Source: Tridacna crocea
Lineage: Eukaryota; Mollusca; Bivalvia; Cardiida; Cardiidae
DNA: 64,000 nucleotides
Assembly: GCA_943736015.1 (NCBI GenBank)
Contig: OX031065.1
Span: 43,104,427-43,168,426 of the forward strand
Direction: 5' to 3'
Translations under genes and position numbers: made by a program
In this document: positions 12,055 to 24,100 of the stretch, piece after piece
Layout of the letters: every line of letters starts with the position of its first letter
Position numbering within the stretch: position 1 is the stretch's first letter
Notes under the pieces: generated by a model
What the model saw: the letters and a program-made list of their open reading frames with translations, nothing else
Databases searched by the model: none
Told to the model about the DNA's origin: nothing

Positions 12055-12292
12055 GAACCCTTTGCCATTAAATCCCTTCTTTTTATGGGTCTGCAACAGA
12101 CAAGTCAAGAAAACATTCTGATTCTAGGAAATCGAAAAAGATGCTCAAAGTGGGCAATTTCTCCATTTCCCACAATGCTTTCTACCTTATTGTGGAACAG
12201 AAGCTCATTTGTACCAAATTTACAGTTGTTGTCTGCAGATGCTTTCAATTTCGTGAAGGCCAAATTTTGTCAACTTGTGATGGGTTATTGAT
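12055..12292. mobile_element. Degenerate TTAA palindromic MITE inside the 1.9-kb element
   Basis: It starts TTGAACCCTTTGCCATTAAA. The core has GAAAACATTCTGATTCTAGG facing CCATTTCCCACAATGCTTTC, and then the usual half-sequence TGTTGTCTGCAGATGCTTTC near 12230, and it ends GATGGGTTATTG. Orientation is reversed relative to the copy at 10281. Confidence 0.5.
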
Positions 12293-12825
12293 TATAATAA
12301 TCAGGTAATAAAAGACAGAGAATAATATGTGGACTAGAGATTGGCTTTTACGAAGACCCGTCAATGGCCAGTATGAGGCTCTCATGGCCGAACTTGTTGC
12401 ATTTTGAAAGTGAGTGGGCTAGAGCATTTGGTCAGAATGCTAAATCGTGGTAGGTCCGTATCGATCCGTGACGATTCGTACTACTACGTATCGGATCGTT
12501 CTTATTCATACTAATCCGTATCTGTACCGTAGCAAATCGTAATGTATCCGTACTAAAATCATCCTGATTCGTGTCGCTCCGTATTAAACCGTGTCGAACC
12601 GTAACAGTCTGTATCACACTTGGAACTCTGACCTACATTTTGGCTGTAGATCCGTCGAACTCCGTACTCACACCGTTGTGTATCCGTATTAGAACCGTAG
12701 CGGACTATGGAATTTGTCATTTCCGTAGTCATCTGTGAGAGATTAGACCGTAGCTCTTCCGTGGCGGTCTTCCGTGAATATGTGACCGGGGCTTAATGTA
12801 TTTACCACCTTAACACTATTAGGTT

Positions 12826-13250
12826 GGTCCGTCCGTCCGTCTTGACGAGGGTATACTTGTTATGCAATTTTTGTGAAAAAAGTATGCTTGTCCTGCATTT
12901 ACAGCCTTGTGTGACAGTCATACAAGAAAAGTGTGTCTAAATCAAATAGTTTTTACTAGTGTGACAGTATGAGAGCGTCTGGGTAAATGCAGCACTAGGC
13001 AGCTTGGACACGGTGCCTTTATTTGGACAGTATGGGGTCCATATTGAACATTGGACGAGACCGTAAATTTTCCAAAAACGACTGGTTTACACACGATTCA
13101 ATCTCGGTTAACAAACGCTTGCATTCGCGTGAATTTGATTATCGCAAGCGCCTCGTCATATTGATCGCGGCAAGAAGAACTGAAACAGTCTATCGAAAGC
13201 CTCGTGTTTATCAGAAGGCGGAAGACCGAGAAGCAGGCACACTGTAAGTA
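12826..13250 (+). repeat. Dispersed repeat (inverted partner at 46157-46520) with a possible 5' exon
   Basis: About 375 bp matches, in reverse complement, the segment 46157-46520. Shared words include GCCTTGTGTGACAGTCA, GGCAGCTTGGA, CCTTTATTTGGACAGTATGG and GACTGGTTTACACAC. On this copy an open frame from 13023 (ATG of MDSMGSILNIGRDRKF) runs to a good donor, CACACT|GTAAGTATT, at about 13245. The frame resembles no family that I know. It may be the first exon of a repeated gene or element, or chance. Confidence 0.4.
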
Positions 13251-13924
13251 TTGCAGGATTTTAAGTATTCGAGCACCAGTTTATTTGTTTATTTTTTTTA
13301 AAGTCAGCTGTTTTGTTAATTAAAAGATAAGGTCAAACAGGCTTGTTTGACATAAAAAACACCGGTCGATCGAAACAGCCGATTAGAGAACCATGCTGTC
13401 GATCGCCATTGGCGCGAAAATTTAGAACAATGTCACCAAAACGAAGCACTGGCGAATCTGCTGGCGACAGGTAATATCAATAAATGATTCTTATATGATC
13501 TAAACTTAAATATGAGTAATATATGTGAAGTAGGATGGACGCACACGCCACTGTTTAAGACAGGGAATGACCGTCGTTTCGACACCCGGTCATTTCGACA
13601 CCCGGTCATTATGTCGTTTGGGAAAGAGTTAACTATAGTCTGTTGTACTCTGCACAAATCTATTGATCGCTGGCCAGGGCCAGTTCAAGCTGTAACAGTT
13701 TGACATCTGGCAGTAATTTTACAGTGTGTACTGTTGTAAAACACATACTGCAATCACACCCTTTACCTACTTACCTCTATCACAGGAATTTGACATTCTA
13801 TAACCAAAACTGATAAAATATGAAAAGAAATCTCCCCTATATAATATAAACACAAGGAATGCAAAGTCTCGATTGCTGGCGCTAGCACCCGACAGCCTTT
13901 CCCAACCAAAATCACCCACGAAAA

Positions 13925-14215
13925 AAACAAGGTTGTTCAAATAATGCCCCTGGGGGTCAAAACTGGCCCCACTCCAGGGGTCACAAGTTTTAGGATAGGA
14001 ACAAAGAAGGAAACTTCAAAATTCTTATTTGTTCATATAATTAATGTCCTTATGGTCAAAACTGACCCAGCCTCGGGGGTCATGAGTTCGAACATAGGAA
14101 CAAAGAAGGAGAACTCTAAAAATTTTCTTGTCTGAAACTTGATGGCATAGAGCTTTGACATTTGTCATGTAGCATCTCCTAGTGGATTTTATTCTTCTTT
14201 GCACAATCAATATCA
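13925..14215 (+). repeat. Fragment of tandem-monomer repeat (GGGGTCAAAACTGG type)
   Basis: Two partial monomers carry CCCTGGGGGTCAAAACTGGC, GGAACAAAGAAGGA and AGCATCTCCTAGTGGA. The same phrases occur at 35870-36290 and, on the other strand, at 40320-40810. No element ends are seen. Confidence 0.5.
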
Positions 14216-14518
14216 ATTGAAATATAACATGGAAATGCTTATGAATAGCAGAGCCCATGCTGTTGATCGCCAACATCATTGGTGAAAATATTCAGAAATT
14301 GGCTACAGTAGTTGACGAATTAAGTGACTAAAGAGTTATAAAGGGTAAAAAAAGGGTTAAGCTTTACAATACTACCCCAAATTACAGGATCTGGTAATAC
14401 ACATTACCTGTGTGCAGTGAACCAATTATTCACCATGAGACATAATGTTGTGTAGAATACACCCTTATCAGTTATGTAAATAATTCAATATAGGACACTA
14501 GGATGTAATAAATGCAGC

Positions 14519-14665
14519 TTGGATGGTGCAGTGGTTAAGGCTGGACTTGTAGTACCAGGGTTGATGGACAGTGTGTGTGATTCCCCTGTCCAGTACTGAT
14601 AAAACCTAGGAATCATGCAGATAATTGAATGTCACTGATATGACTGAAAAATTGTAAAAACTTAT
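14519..14665 (+). mobile_element. tRNA-derived SINE-like element
   Basis: It starts GGATGGTGCAGTGGTTAAGG, which resembles a tRNA box A region, followed by a worn box B (GTGATTCCCC). The body ends in CACTGATATGACTGAAAAATTG, a 3' module also seen in a shorter form at about 32700. It is too diverged to be a functional tRNA. Confidence 0.5.
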
Positions 14666-14998
14666 ACATTGGTTAGTATAGTTTTTAGTTTACTTGATTG
14701 ATTGATTGTATGGCGTTTAACATTTTCAACAGTATTTCAGTTCAATCACAGTGGCCAGTGCACGAATTCATGCTTACTGTGTCCTTTTCACCTGTACTGT
14801 ACTTTGCACAATATTCTTTCCAAGCCACTAGCTGCTTTCCCACATAAACATATTTTAAAGGTGGGTATTTATAATTTTCACATCAAACCAAATAAAAAAA
14901 TATATATATCACTGAAATTTATATGGAAAAACAATACAAAACATCAATAATCAGGAATCATAAAATTACAAAAAAAAATCTTTTTTGATGGTATTCCC

Positions 14999-15225
14999 TT
15001 AACTCGTTACCAAATGACAAAATTTAAAGTTTGTGCAACTCGAAAGCATTTGCAGACGACAAAATAAAAGTGACTGAAAATTTGGAATTTTTGTGAAGGG
15101 TAGAAAACATTGTGGAAAAGGAGAAAATGCTTGTTACCAGCATATTCTCTTTTTCTGACAATGTTTTCTGTATAAGCTTCTTTCTCAGGGGCGTCATTAG
15201 TAGGGATTGTGTGGGAATGGGTTAA
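14999..15225. mobile_element. TTAA palindromic MITE copy
   Basis: TTAA occurs at both edges. The left end is CTCGTTACCAAATGACAAAA and the right end is GGATTGTGTGGGAATGGG. The central palindrome has a few mismatches (GAAAACATTGTGGAAAAGGAG versus CTCTTTTTCTGACAATGTTTTC). Confidence 0.75.
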
Positions 15226-15622
15226 AAGGCTAGGTAGCCTCTTAAGCTATCTTTCGATTTCCCGCCAAAAATTAAAAAAAGCATTGTGGGAATGTTAAGT
15301 GACTGGCACGTGACTAATGACGCTTGAATTCCAGTACATAACAAACATGTATTTTTTTTTTTCATAATATGTTCCTCAGACACTATGTTTGAAGCTTCAT
15401 CTGTGTATTTCCAGTATGTCAATCGAGCGAGTTTCTCATGTAAAAATAGAAATATTTCCCGTCGATGTAGACCTGGGCTGTAGTAAATCTCAGATTTCTC
15501 TTGTTATCGGATGGTTTTCAACTACTGGGTTTTACGAATGACAGTTATAAGGCTTAGAGAGTATAAGGATTAGATTTTTGTATTTTTGTAAAATTTTCGT
15601 CCCAAAGTCTGAAGGGCCACCT

Positions 15623-15851
15623 TTAACTCTTTACCACAAGATAAAATTTTAGACCAGTCCAAACTGAAAGCATTTTTAGACTACAGAATAAATGGGACTG
15701 AAGAATTAAAAGTCAGTTAGGAAAGGGTAGAAAACATTGTGGATAAAGGAGAAAATGCTGGTTACCAGCATTTTCTCCTTTTCCCACAATGTTTTAGAAA
15801 GGCTTCTTTTTCAGGGTTGTTAAAAGTAGGGATTGTGTGGTAATGAGTTAA
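15623..15851. mobile_element. TTAA palindromic MITE copy
   Basis: It is bounded by TTAA. The left end is CTCTTTACCACAAGATAAAA and the right end is GGATTGTGTGGTAATGAG. The central hairpin is GAAAACATTGTGGATAAAGG against CCTTTTCCCACAATGTTTT, around GAGAAAATGCTGGTTACCAG. Confidence 0.78.
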
Positions 15852-16178
15852 ACAATAGACAGCGGTGAGAGTTGAATGAATCCTGTCGCAATGTTTATCA
15901 TCAATCCTTGGAAAGAATACTGGCCAAGCCAGGGATCGACTAAACAACCTCCAGTTCTCGAGTCTTAAAAGGGGTGTAAAAACCAATGCAAACAAACGAA
16001 TAATAACCATAAATTCAGCTAATATTGTCAAAGGAAAAACACTGTTTGGGAAAAGATTATTGGAAATAATAGAGTAAAGACTCTATTGACTAAATAAGCT
16101 TTTGGAAAGGTGAAGAGAGCTTTCACACATAAGTTCAGTCCAGATACACAAAGCCAGTGTTCCCAGTGAAACTTCAAC

Positions 16179-16197
16179 GGGGGGGGGGGGGGGGGGG
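16179..16197 (+). repeat. Poly-G run (G19)
   Basis: Nineteen consecutive G. It is a mononucleotide tract able to form quadruplex structure and likely to vary in length or to be miscounted in assembly. Confidence 0.8.
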
Positions 16198-16454
16198 TTG
16201 GGTTATATTACCCCTTACTACTGAAAAAATGTGGTTATAAGAGAAAAAAAAATAGGGGTACATAACAGACGAAATACATGTAGAGTTATTAAACTCTAAT
16301 TAGAATCAAAATCCTCAATGAATGAATTCAAACAACCTCTTTTTACTAACTGAAAATACAGACAATCATGATTTCATGTGGCCTGCCTGATAAAACTGGG
16401 GGAAAGACTCAAATTGCACATGACAGTAATATTTCTTCTTTTCCAACACTTTTT

Positions 16455-16735
16455 CAACCCTTTCCAAATGATAAAACTTTATGCAGGTCTAAATTGGAAG
16501 CGTTTGCAGAAGATAAATAAATGTAACCTAAAACGCGAACTGTTTTCTTTCATAGGATTGAAGATATTTAGAAAAAAATGTATAATACTGGTTAATAGCA
16601 TTTTCTTCTTTTGTCTCAATGTTTTTTCAAAGCTTTCCAGCATCAATCGGCTTTGTTTTCTTAGAGCCAAAGGCTTCAAATATGCCACGGTTCTCAAAAC
16701 ATTCTTAGGCTCCTAATCAAAATCCGTCGGTAAAA
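16455..16735. mobile_element. Degenerate TTAA palindromic MITE
   Basis: The left end is AACCCTTTCCAAATGATAAA, followed by the family words AAATTGGAAGCGTTTGCAGA, CTGGTTAATAGCATTTTC and GTCTCAATGTTTTTTCAAAG. The right end is not recognisable. Confidence 0.45.
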
Positions 16736-16779
16736 TGCACAAACTACGAAAACTGGCTGGATTAAGTTTAATTAATTAA

Positions 16780-17092
16780 TTAACCCTATCCTCCACGTAA
16801 GCGTTTCTCGACGCCTTTTACCATTACTCCATGCAAGCGCCCTCGGCGCCTTTTACCAATTCCCCATGCAAGCGCCCCTCATCTTCGCGAGCCAAGTTTA
16901 CGATCACTACCTGGATCTTACCTTGACTGATTGAGCCCGATTTCGAGATTCCTGTGATGCGCCCTCTATTGGATGAGGGTTTTTAATCCCCTTTACATCA
17001 TGTTTCTAAAAGCAAATGAAATATCGTTTTACAACCCGCTTACGAATACACATGAAGCGATAAGCAGACGTCCACTTGGGTTTCACATATTC
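16780..17092 (+). other. GC-richer block with a 45-bp duplication before the recombinase gene
   Basis: Two imperfect direct copies of about 45 bp (GCGCCTTTTACCAATTCCCC and CGACGCCTTTTACCATTACTCC, each followed by CATGCAAGCGCC) lie at 16800-16880. The block is richer in CG than its surroundings. It ends in TTTCACATATTCAAG, a possible splice acceptor (AG at 17091-17092). It may be the promoter or 5' untranslated part of the recombinase gene, or the end of its first intron. No TATA box or clear start codon is seen. Confidence 0.3.
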
Positions 17093-18167
17093 AAGATCAC
17101 TTGAATAGAACACATGCATCTGAGCAGGAAATGAAAACTATCCTGGAATGCAATGACATTAATAAAAAAGAAGAACTAAAATCCTTATTACGGGCTAAAG
17201 GGGATCATAAACACAATCGAGAAGTTATATATAAAAAGTGTGGAGAGTTACTTTTATATAGACGCTCTACAGAAGGATTTAAACATGAGGAATTTGGACC
17301 ATGTATCGAGTGTTTGGAATGGATGAAAACAACCTCTATTTGTAAACATCTGAAAACTTGCAGGGGAGACTCATCTGACAGTGTTCGGAAACTACGATAT
17401 GTCACAACTTTGTCAAATGTGGCTAAAGGTAAAAAACCCAGACATGGCTCTGATGCCCTAATCAAAGAAGTTTTCACAATTATGACTAATGATGAGATAG
17501 GCTTAGAAGCAAGAGATGATGAATTGATTTGTTCTCTAGGGGAAATCTGGATGAAATCATGTGTGGACAACAAAGTTAAGAGAGCACATTGGACATCACA
17601 ACACATGAGATTAGCAGCAAAGTTGCTGATTGAACTTAGAAAACTGGATGACAGTGGGGAAAATTTACAAATGTGGGATTACTTGAGACCAAAATACTTT
17701 GACAATCTGATTTCGGCATCAATAAGCATATGTCTTCCAGAAATGGATGATGTGGAGGAACTGCGTAGTCCATCAAACGCAATCAAGATGAAATATGATT
17801 TGATAAGGATGCTTGAATGTAAATCCATTAAGTCGGGTCAGAAATATGATGAAACTTCTGAAGAAAAATGGAAGAAATTCAGAAAAGAGTCTGAGAGTGT
17901 GTTAACCGACATTCAACGCTCTTGGAAAACAAAAGTCACTAAAGTGGCAAGAAAGGTTCTACTAGAAAGAAAACTAGGCAAGAAGGAAAAGATGCCAAGT
18001 CCAAAAGATATAGAGAAGTTAGGTTGTGACATTAAGGAGTTTCTCACTGATGCCGATTTAGACTCTGAAACCATTACATGGAATGAATTTAGGAAGCTGT
18101 GTGAGTTTGCGCAGGCAAGACTCTTAACCTACAACAAACGGCGAAGTGGAGAAATTGAAGGCATCAC
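17093..18167 (+). CDS. Exon A: C2HC zinc finger, helical core and Box I arginine
   Basis: The open frame extends from a TGA at about 17053 to the donor ATCAC|GTAAGT at 18168. It codes for CIECLEWMKTTSICKHLKTC (zinc finger, C-x2-C-x11-H-x3-C), then a region with TNDEIGLEARDDELICSLGE, then a core-binding-like helical stretch. The exon ends exactly in LLTYNKRRSGEIEGIT, which corresponds to the TGxRxGE box that carries the first catalytic Arg. The start is uncertain: codon 17101 is TTG, the first ATG is at 17131, and an acceptor-like AG is at 17091-17092. The 133-codon antisense frame at 17205-17606 is a shadow. Confidence 0.75.
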
Positions 18168-21100
18168 GTAAGTGAAATCACAATTGCTCAAAACTTACAG
18201 ATATTTCCATTTGATTTTTAGCTTGGCTGTATTCAAAGAAAACATTAGGTATTATCATAGCCCTGTTGTGGTCATCTGCAGCATCTGTCTTGCCATCCTC
18301 CTGCAAAAACTTTGACATTTTGTATTATCTCTGCTTCCACTCAGTACATGTACTGGATATTCAGAATTAAGTTGTATAAATCAGAGCCAAGAGCGACCCA
18401 TACAATAAGGGCAAATAACTCTAAAATTATTTTTGTGTGAATCAGGTCCTTTTTTCAACTTAGAATTTTTACTAGCTATCCAGCACACATCCTCGTTGAC
18501 CCAGTTTTGATTCATTCTGTAATCGACTATTTGGCTTATGTGAATGTCCAGTTGCTTTTTCTGTCATGTGTGACTGTCCAATTGCTTCTTATCTACCTTG
18601 TGTGACTCTTAAATAGTTTCCGATCTCCCTTTGGTGATTGTCACATTGTTCCTGATCTCCCTTGTGTGACTTCTGAATTGTTTCCAATTTTTCTTGTGTA
18701 GCTCTGTCTAGTTGTTTCTGATCTCTCTCTCTTATCTTTCCATTGTTTCTAATCATTTCGTTTTTCGTTGCATCACTGGTGTGACAACAGCTGTTTGTTA
18801 ATTCTCTAGTGTGACAATATTCAATTTTTTGTATTTTTTCTTATGTGACTGTCCGAATATTTCCGGTTTCTATTGTGTCTCTGCAACTGCTTGACTATCT
18901 CATGTTACGATTTCCCTTAAGCATCAAGAATTATGGACACAAGATGAAAATTGATGATCTAGACGAGGGTTTGATCGGAGAGATAACCCAACTAGAACGA
19001 CACTTGATGGTTACACACGACCTTATTCAGACAAGGGGAAAGGTAAATGTACTAAAATTTAAGTTTTCATGTGCTTAATTTTATAGGCATATGTATTCCC
19101 AATATGACTAATGAAGAATATTTGAAGATTCAATAAAGATTTAATGCTATAATAAGTATATTAGTTATTCTGTTTTACATTGCAATATAATATCAAGTTT
19201 GGCAAGATTGCATACTGGTTGCCGAGGGCCAAGAAGAGAGTCAGTAGGTCATTTCTTAGAAAAATCTTCAGTGTCATCTTTTGTATTGAATGATTCATTG
19301 CTATTTAGGCCCACTTTTTGCAGTGAAACTTCAAGTCTTCTCATCCCAAAACAAAGGTTTAGAGCTTCGATATTTGCCCATGGGGTGAAATCAGCCCTAT
19401 CTCAAAGGTCACAAGTTTACAAAAGCTTATGTAGTATGAGTGAAATATCAGTCATAGTTGTCAAGCAGGCCGAGCTGTGGATAGTAGATAGTATACTGAG
19501 TTTTTCAGGTGAATATTAAACTTACAGGAGGCAAAACTGCTATTTCATTATTGAATAAGCAAATTAAGGGTATTCAGTTTATCAAAATTTGAAACCGGCC
19601 ATGAAATGTGGTCCTGGCTTAAAGCTAGGGCCGGTTTCAAGTCGGCCTAATGATATAATCTGGGATCTTTCTTTGCAAAAATGATTCATTTGATAACTGG
19701 TACTGGTTTTTAAAGACTGGCATTTAAGGTTTGTTGTAACATTCCCATTTTGTTTGGAAGGGAAAAAAGTCTGAATCCATTATTAGATGTGCTTTTCTTG
19801 TCAGACAAATTTAATGAGGATCAAAACGGGGCAAGTGTTTCTACAGAGTCACTAGTCCGAAAGGAAGAGTGCCCTTTCTGGAATTTTTGGACCCTGTACT
19901 TTCTTAGGTCAGAAATTGCTTCAGAACTTCTAAACATTTACATTGGTATACATGATGTAAAGTCCTAAACTGTTTCCAAACCAAAAAAGACATTCAGGTT
20001 TAATATTTGATATTTTGCTAAACCTTGTAGCCTGTAAAATTTTCTGCTATTGTTTTCATGTGTGTAGGCCACTTCTCTTCAAAGAGTTATGCTGAATTGC
20101 ATTTGCAATGTTTTTATAGCACCATCTTGGCCCTAATGTCTAATTTTGAGTCATAATTTGCCATCTTTACAGAAAGGAGGAATTGTGCCTGTGCTAATTC
20201 CACAGGAATGTAGGCAAGTCCTGGACTTCATTGCAGACCCTGTAGTGCGGAAAAAATTGATGATCCCTGGATCAAACATCTACTTGTTTCCTCAACAAAA
20301 AGGTGAGGAAAGAAAACGGTAGGGTGATTGTGAAGCTAGATCTACCAAAACATTTAATTTTATATAGTATTTGTTCATTAGAATTTGTAACGAGAGGGCC
20401 ATGATGGCCCTGAAATCGCTCACCTGAGTTTATTGACCAAACATGCACCATCTAGTTTCCCAGTGACCTAGTTTTTTATTAGACATTACCCATCATCAAA
20501 CACTTTTGAGATATCAATAAAACAAACATTCTGGCCAAGTTTCATGAGTATTGGACTGAAAATGTGGCCTCTACAGTGTACAAAAGGTTTTTCTAAGATT
20601 TCATCAAGTGACCTAGTTTTGGACCCGACAAATACCCATTATCAAACTCTTTTGAGACATCACCAAAACAAACATTCTGACCAAGTCTGAAGAGTATCAG
20701 GCAGAAAATGTAGCCTCTGGAGTGTACACAAGGTTTTTCTAATATTTGACCCATTGACCTAGTTTTTGACTCCACATGACCCATTTTCAAACTCATTCAA
20801 GGTATCACCAGGACAAATATTATGAACAAGTTTTAGGAGTATCAGACTGAAAATGTGTCCTCCAGAGCATACAAAAGGTGTTTATAACATTTGACCTATT
20901 GACCCAGTTTTTGACCCAACATGACCCATATTCATACTCATCCAAGATATTATAAAGGCAAACATTCTGACTAATTTTCAAGAGTGTTGGACTGAAAATG
21001 TGGCATCCAGAGCATATACAAGGTTTTTCTAAGATTTGACCTGGTGACCTAGTTTTTAACCCCCAATGACCCATTTTCAAACCTGTCTGAGATGTCATCA

Positions 21101-24100
21101 AGACAAACATTCTGACCAACTTACAAGAGTTTCGGACTGAAAATGTGGCCTCTAGAGCCTACAACAGGTTTTTCTAAGATTTGACCTAGTGACCTAGTTC
21201 TTGACCCCACATGACCCATTTTCGTTCTTGTCCGAGATATCATCCAGGCAAACATCCTGACCAACTTTCATGAGTATCCAACTGAAAATATGGCCTCTAG
21301 AGCGTACAAAAGGTTTTTCTAAGATTTGACCTAGTGACCTAGTTTTTGACCCCACGTGACCCATTTTCAAACTCGTCCGAGATATCATCCAGACAAACAT
21401 TCTGACCAACTTTCATGAGTATCCGACTGAAAATGTGGCCTCTAAAGCGTACAAAAGGTTTTTCTAAGATTTGACCTGGTGACCTAGTTTTTGACCCCAC
21501 GTGACCCATTTTCAAACTCCTCCGAGATATCATCCAGACAAACATTCTGACCAACTTTCATGAGTATCCGACTAAAAATGTGGCCTCTAGAGCGTACAAA
21601 AGGTTTTTCTAAGATTTGACCTAGTGACCTAGTTTTTGACCCCACGTGACCCATTTTCGAACTCGTCCGAGATTTCATCGAGACAAACATCCTGACCAAC
21701 TTTCATGAGTATCCGACTGAAAATGTGGCCTCTAGAGCGTACAAAAGGTTTTTCTAAGATTTGACCTGGTGACCTAGTTTTTGACCCCACGTGACCCACT
21801 TTCGAACTCGTCCGAGATATCATCCAGACAAACATCCTGACCAACTTTCATGAGTATCCGACTGAAAATGTGGCCTCTAGAGCATACACAAGGTTTTTCT
21901 AAGATTTGACCTGGTGACCTAGTTTTTGACCCAACGTGACCCACTTTCGAACTCGTCCGAGAAATCATCGAGACAAACATCCTCACCAACTTTCATGAGT
22001 ATCCGACTGAAAATGCGGCTTCTAGAGCGTACACAAGGTTTTTCTAAGATTTGACCTAGTGACCTAGTTTTTGACCCCACATGACCCATTTTCGAACTCG
22101 TCCGAGATTTCATCGAGACAAACATCCTGACCAACTTTCATGAGTATCCGACTCAAAATGCGGCCTCTAGAGCGTACACAAGGTTTTTCTAAGATTTGAC
22201 CTAGTGACCTAGTTTTTGACCCCACATGACCCATTTTCGAACTCGTCCGAGATTTCATCGAGACAAACATCCTGACCAACTTTCATGAGTATCCGACCAA
22301 AACTGTGGCCTGTAGAGCGTACACAAGGTAAAAAGTTGACGACGGACGACGGACGACGGACGACGGACGACAGACACAGCACGATCACAATAGCTCACCA
22401 TGAGCACTTCGTGCTCAGGTGAGCTAAAAAGATATCGTATGTGACTTTTGGAATTGAAATTTGTTTTAGGAAGGGAAGAAAACATTGTGGGAAAAGGAGA
22501 AAATGCTGGTTACCAGCATTTTTTCCTTTTCCCACAATGTTTTCAAAAGACTTCTTTCAGAGGGGTGTTAAAAGTCGGGATTGTGTGGTAGAGGGTTAAT
22601 TGGTTTTATCGGTAAAATGGTAATTCATTGTGTTGATGCTTCTGTTGATAGAGATTTTGACCAAACTTTACTCACTGTAACCAAAAACTGAAGTATGTAA
22701 TGTTTTATATCATTTGCCAGTTATGATACCAGTCAAGAAAATAGTTTGGGATCCACCTACCCAGGGGTGCGGATAATCAGTAATCTTATCTATGTCAACA
22801 GACGCTGTACTTGTTATTGTCGTGTGTATCGATCTGTAGGAATCCCTCACTAGAGAAAGTAGCCTTAAAAGTTTTTTGATTGGCTGTATAGCTTGGCAAT
22901 CCATTATTGTTGTTGTAAACAGATAGCCTTTTCTGAAAGTTTTTTCGAACAAAATTGACAAGTCGTTATACTATTGGGCGGCTTAAAGCTGTCAGAAACA
23001 CCAAAAAAAGTTGAAAAATGCAAATCTAAGTGGCAGAGAGATAGAGACTATGATGCTAACCCATTACCACACAATCTCTACTTTTAACGACCCTGAGAAA
23101 GAAGCCTTTGGAAAACATTGTGGGAAAAGGAGAAACCCAACATTTTCTCCTTTTCCCACAATGTTTTCTACCCTTCACAAAAAAAAATCAAATTTTCGGT
23201 CACTTTTATTTTGTCGACTGCAAATGCTTTCAATTTGGATAAACCAAAAATTTTGTCGTTTGGTAAAGAGTTAAGCGTAAACGGGTGTTTCAGGAGAACT
23301 TGTGTAGGGATTGCGATTGGATAAAAACAGATGTCAATTCGGACATTGTTTATTGTCATATATGCAGAAAGTTCCCGCACTTTGCGGATATGGTCTCGAC
23401 AATATTCATTGGTACAAGTACTTGCTCCATTCTGAGAAAAGACAATCTTAAAGCCCACCAGCTCTCCTCTAAGCATGTTTCATGCATTTCCAAATATGAC
23501 TTTCAACAGAAGCCAAGTGATAGGGGACGAATTGAAAAATCTTCATTCGAATTTAAAACTTATGAGATGAAGCGATTCAAGAAGTTACTCAATACTGCAT
23601 ATGCTGTTATTAAACACAATTGGCAATACACTGATTATAAAGCTTTTCTAAATCTGATAAACCAAGTAGTCAATGTTTTTTAAGGTTTGGTTCGACAGAA
23701 TCTTTGTTTTATAGCATATTGTAGGGAGAGAAAGTACTTAGATGTTTGATGAAACTTGAATCTCTGCGCAATCTTCTTTCTTTGAACATCATAATGACAT
23801 GATGTCTTGCATAGTTTTACTATTGTGCTAGAAAGATGGTCAAAGTTATTTATTAATCTTGACACCGAATTTCACTTTTTATTTGGACAAGTAAACATAA
23901 CCATCGGATAGGTAAAAAATTCTATCTAACTTGCACGTGGACAAGTGGATAGAATCCCTATTTCCACACCGCTGCTCCTACCAGTTTCAAAACTAAATTT
24001 TTAAAATTTTGCAGTCAATGTACAGGCTCAAAAATATTACTTGATCTGCCTAGGAATTATTGAAATATCATTAAAGAATTTTTTTCAGGTAACAAGAGCA

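Larger units (their letters stand above)
10903..12791. mobile_element. 1.9-kb inverted-repeat DNA element with subterminal TCCGTA-rich arrays
   Basis: The left terminus (CCCCTGTCACATATTCACGG, then AAGGCCGCCACGGAAGAGC) matches the reverse complement of the right terminus (CCCCGGTCACATATTCACGG, then AAGACCGCCACGGAAGAGC) over about 40 bp. Inside each end, roughly 350-450 bp is packed with CGTA/TCCGTA words such as CCGTAGCGGTCC and CGTACTAGTCCG. The centre (about 11.4-12.4 kb) contains unrelated DNA, including a MITE copy. No transposase frame is present. TTAA follows the right end (12794), but no clear duplication is seen at the left end. Dense subterminal repeats of a short word are typical of transposase-binding arrays in non-autonomous cut-and-paste elements. 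Confidence 0.6.

Noticed and set aside
10903-12791. piggyBac-type element because of CCCC ends and nearby TTAA
   Set aside because: TTAA is present only near the right end and does not touch the inverted end; the left flank is ATAATA.
14519-14600. tRNA gene
   Set aside because: Box A is tRNA-like, but no cloverleaf can be drawn and the element continues into a SINE body.
17205-17606. 133-codon frame on the minus strand
   Set aside because: It is antisense to exon A, which has splice borders, a zinc finger and a recombinase box.
20396-22430. Possible CRISPR array
   Set aside because: Whole 145-bp units are repeated without variable spacers, and the DNA is eukaryotic.
20593-22485. Ladder of minus-strand 71-codon frames
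   Set aside because: They recur every 145 bp with the monomer and overlap each other; they are a by-product of the tandem repeat, not a gene family.
23285-23683. Extra exon of the recombinase gene
   Set aside because: The frame ends in a stop without a donor, and exon C joins exon D directly in phase; kept only as an independent fragment.
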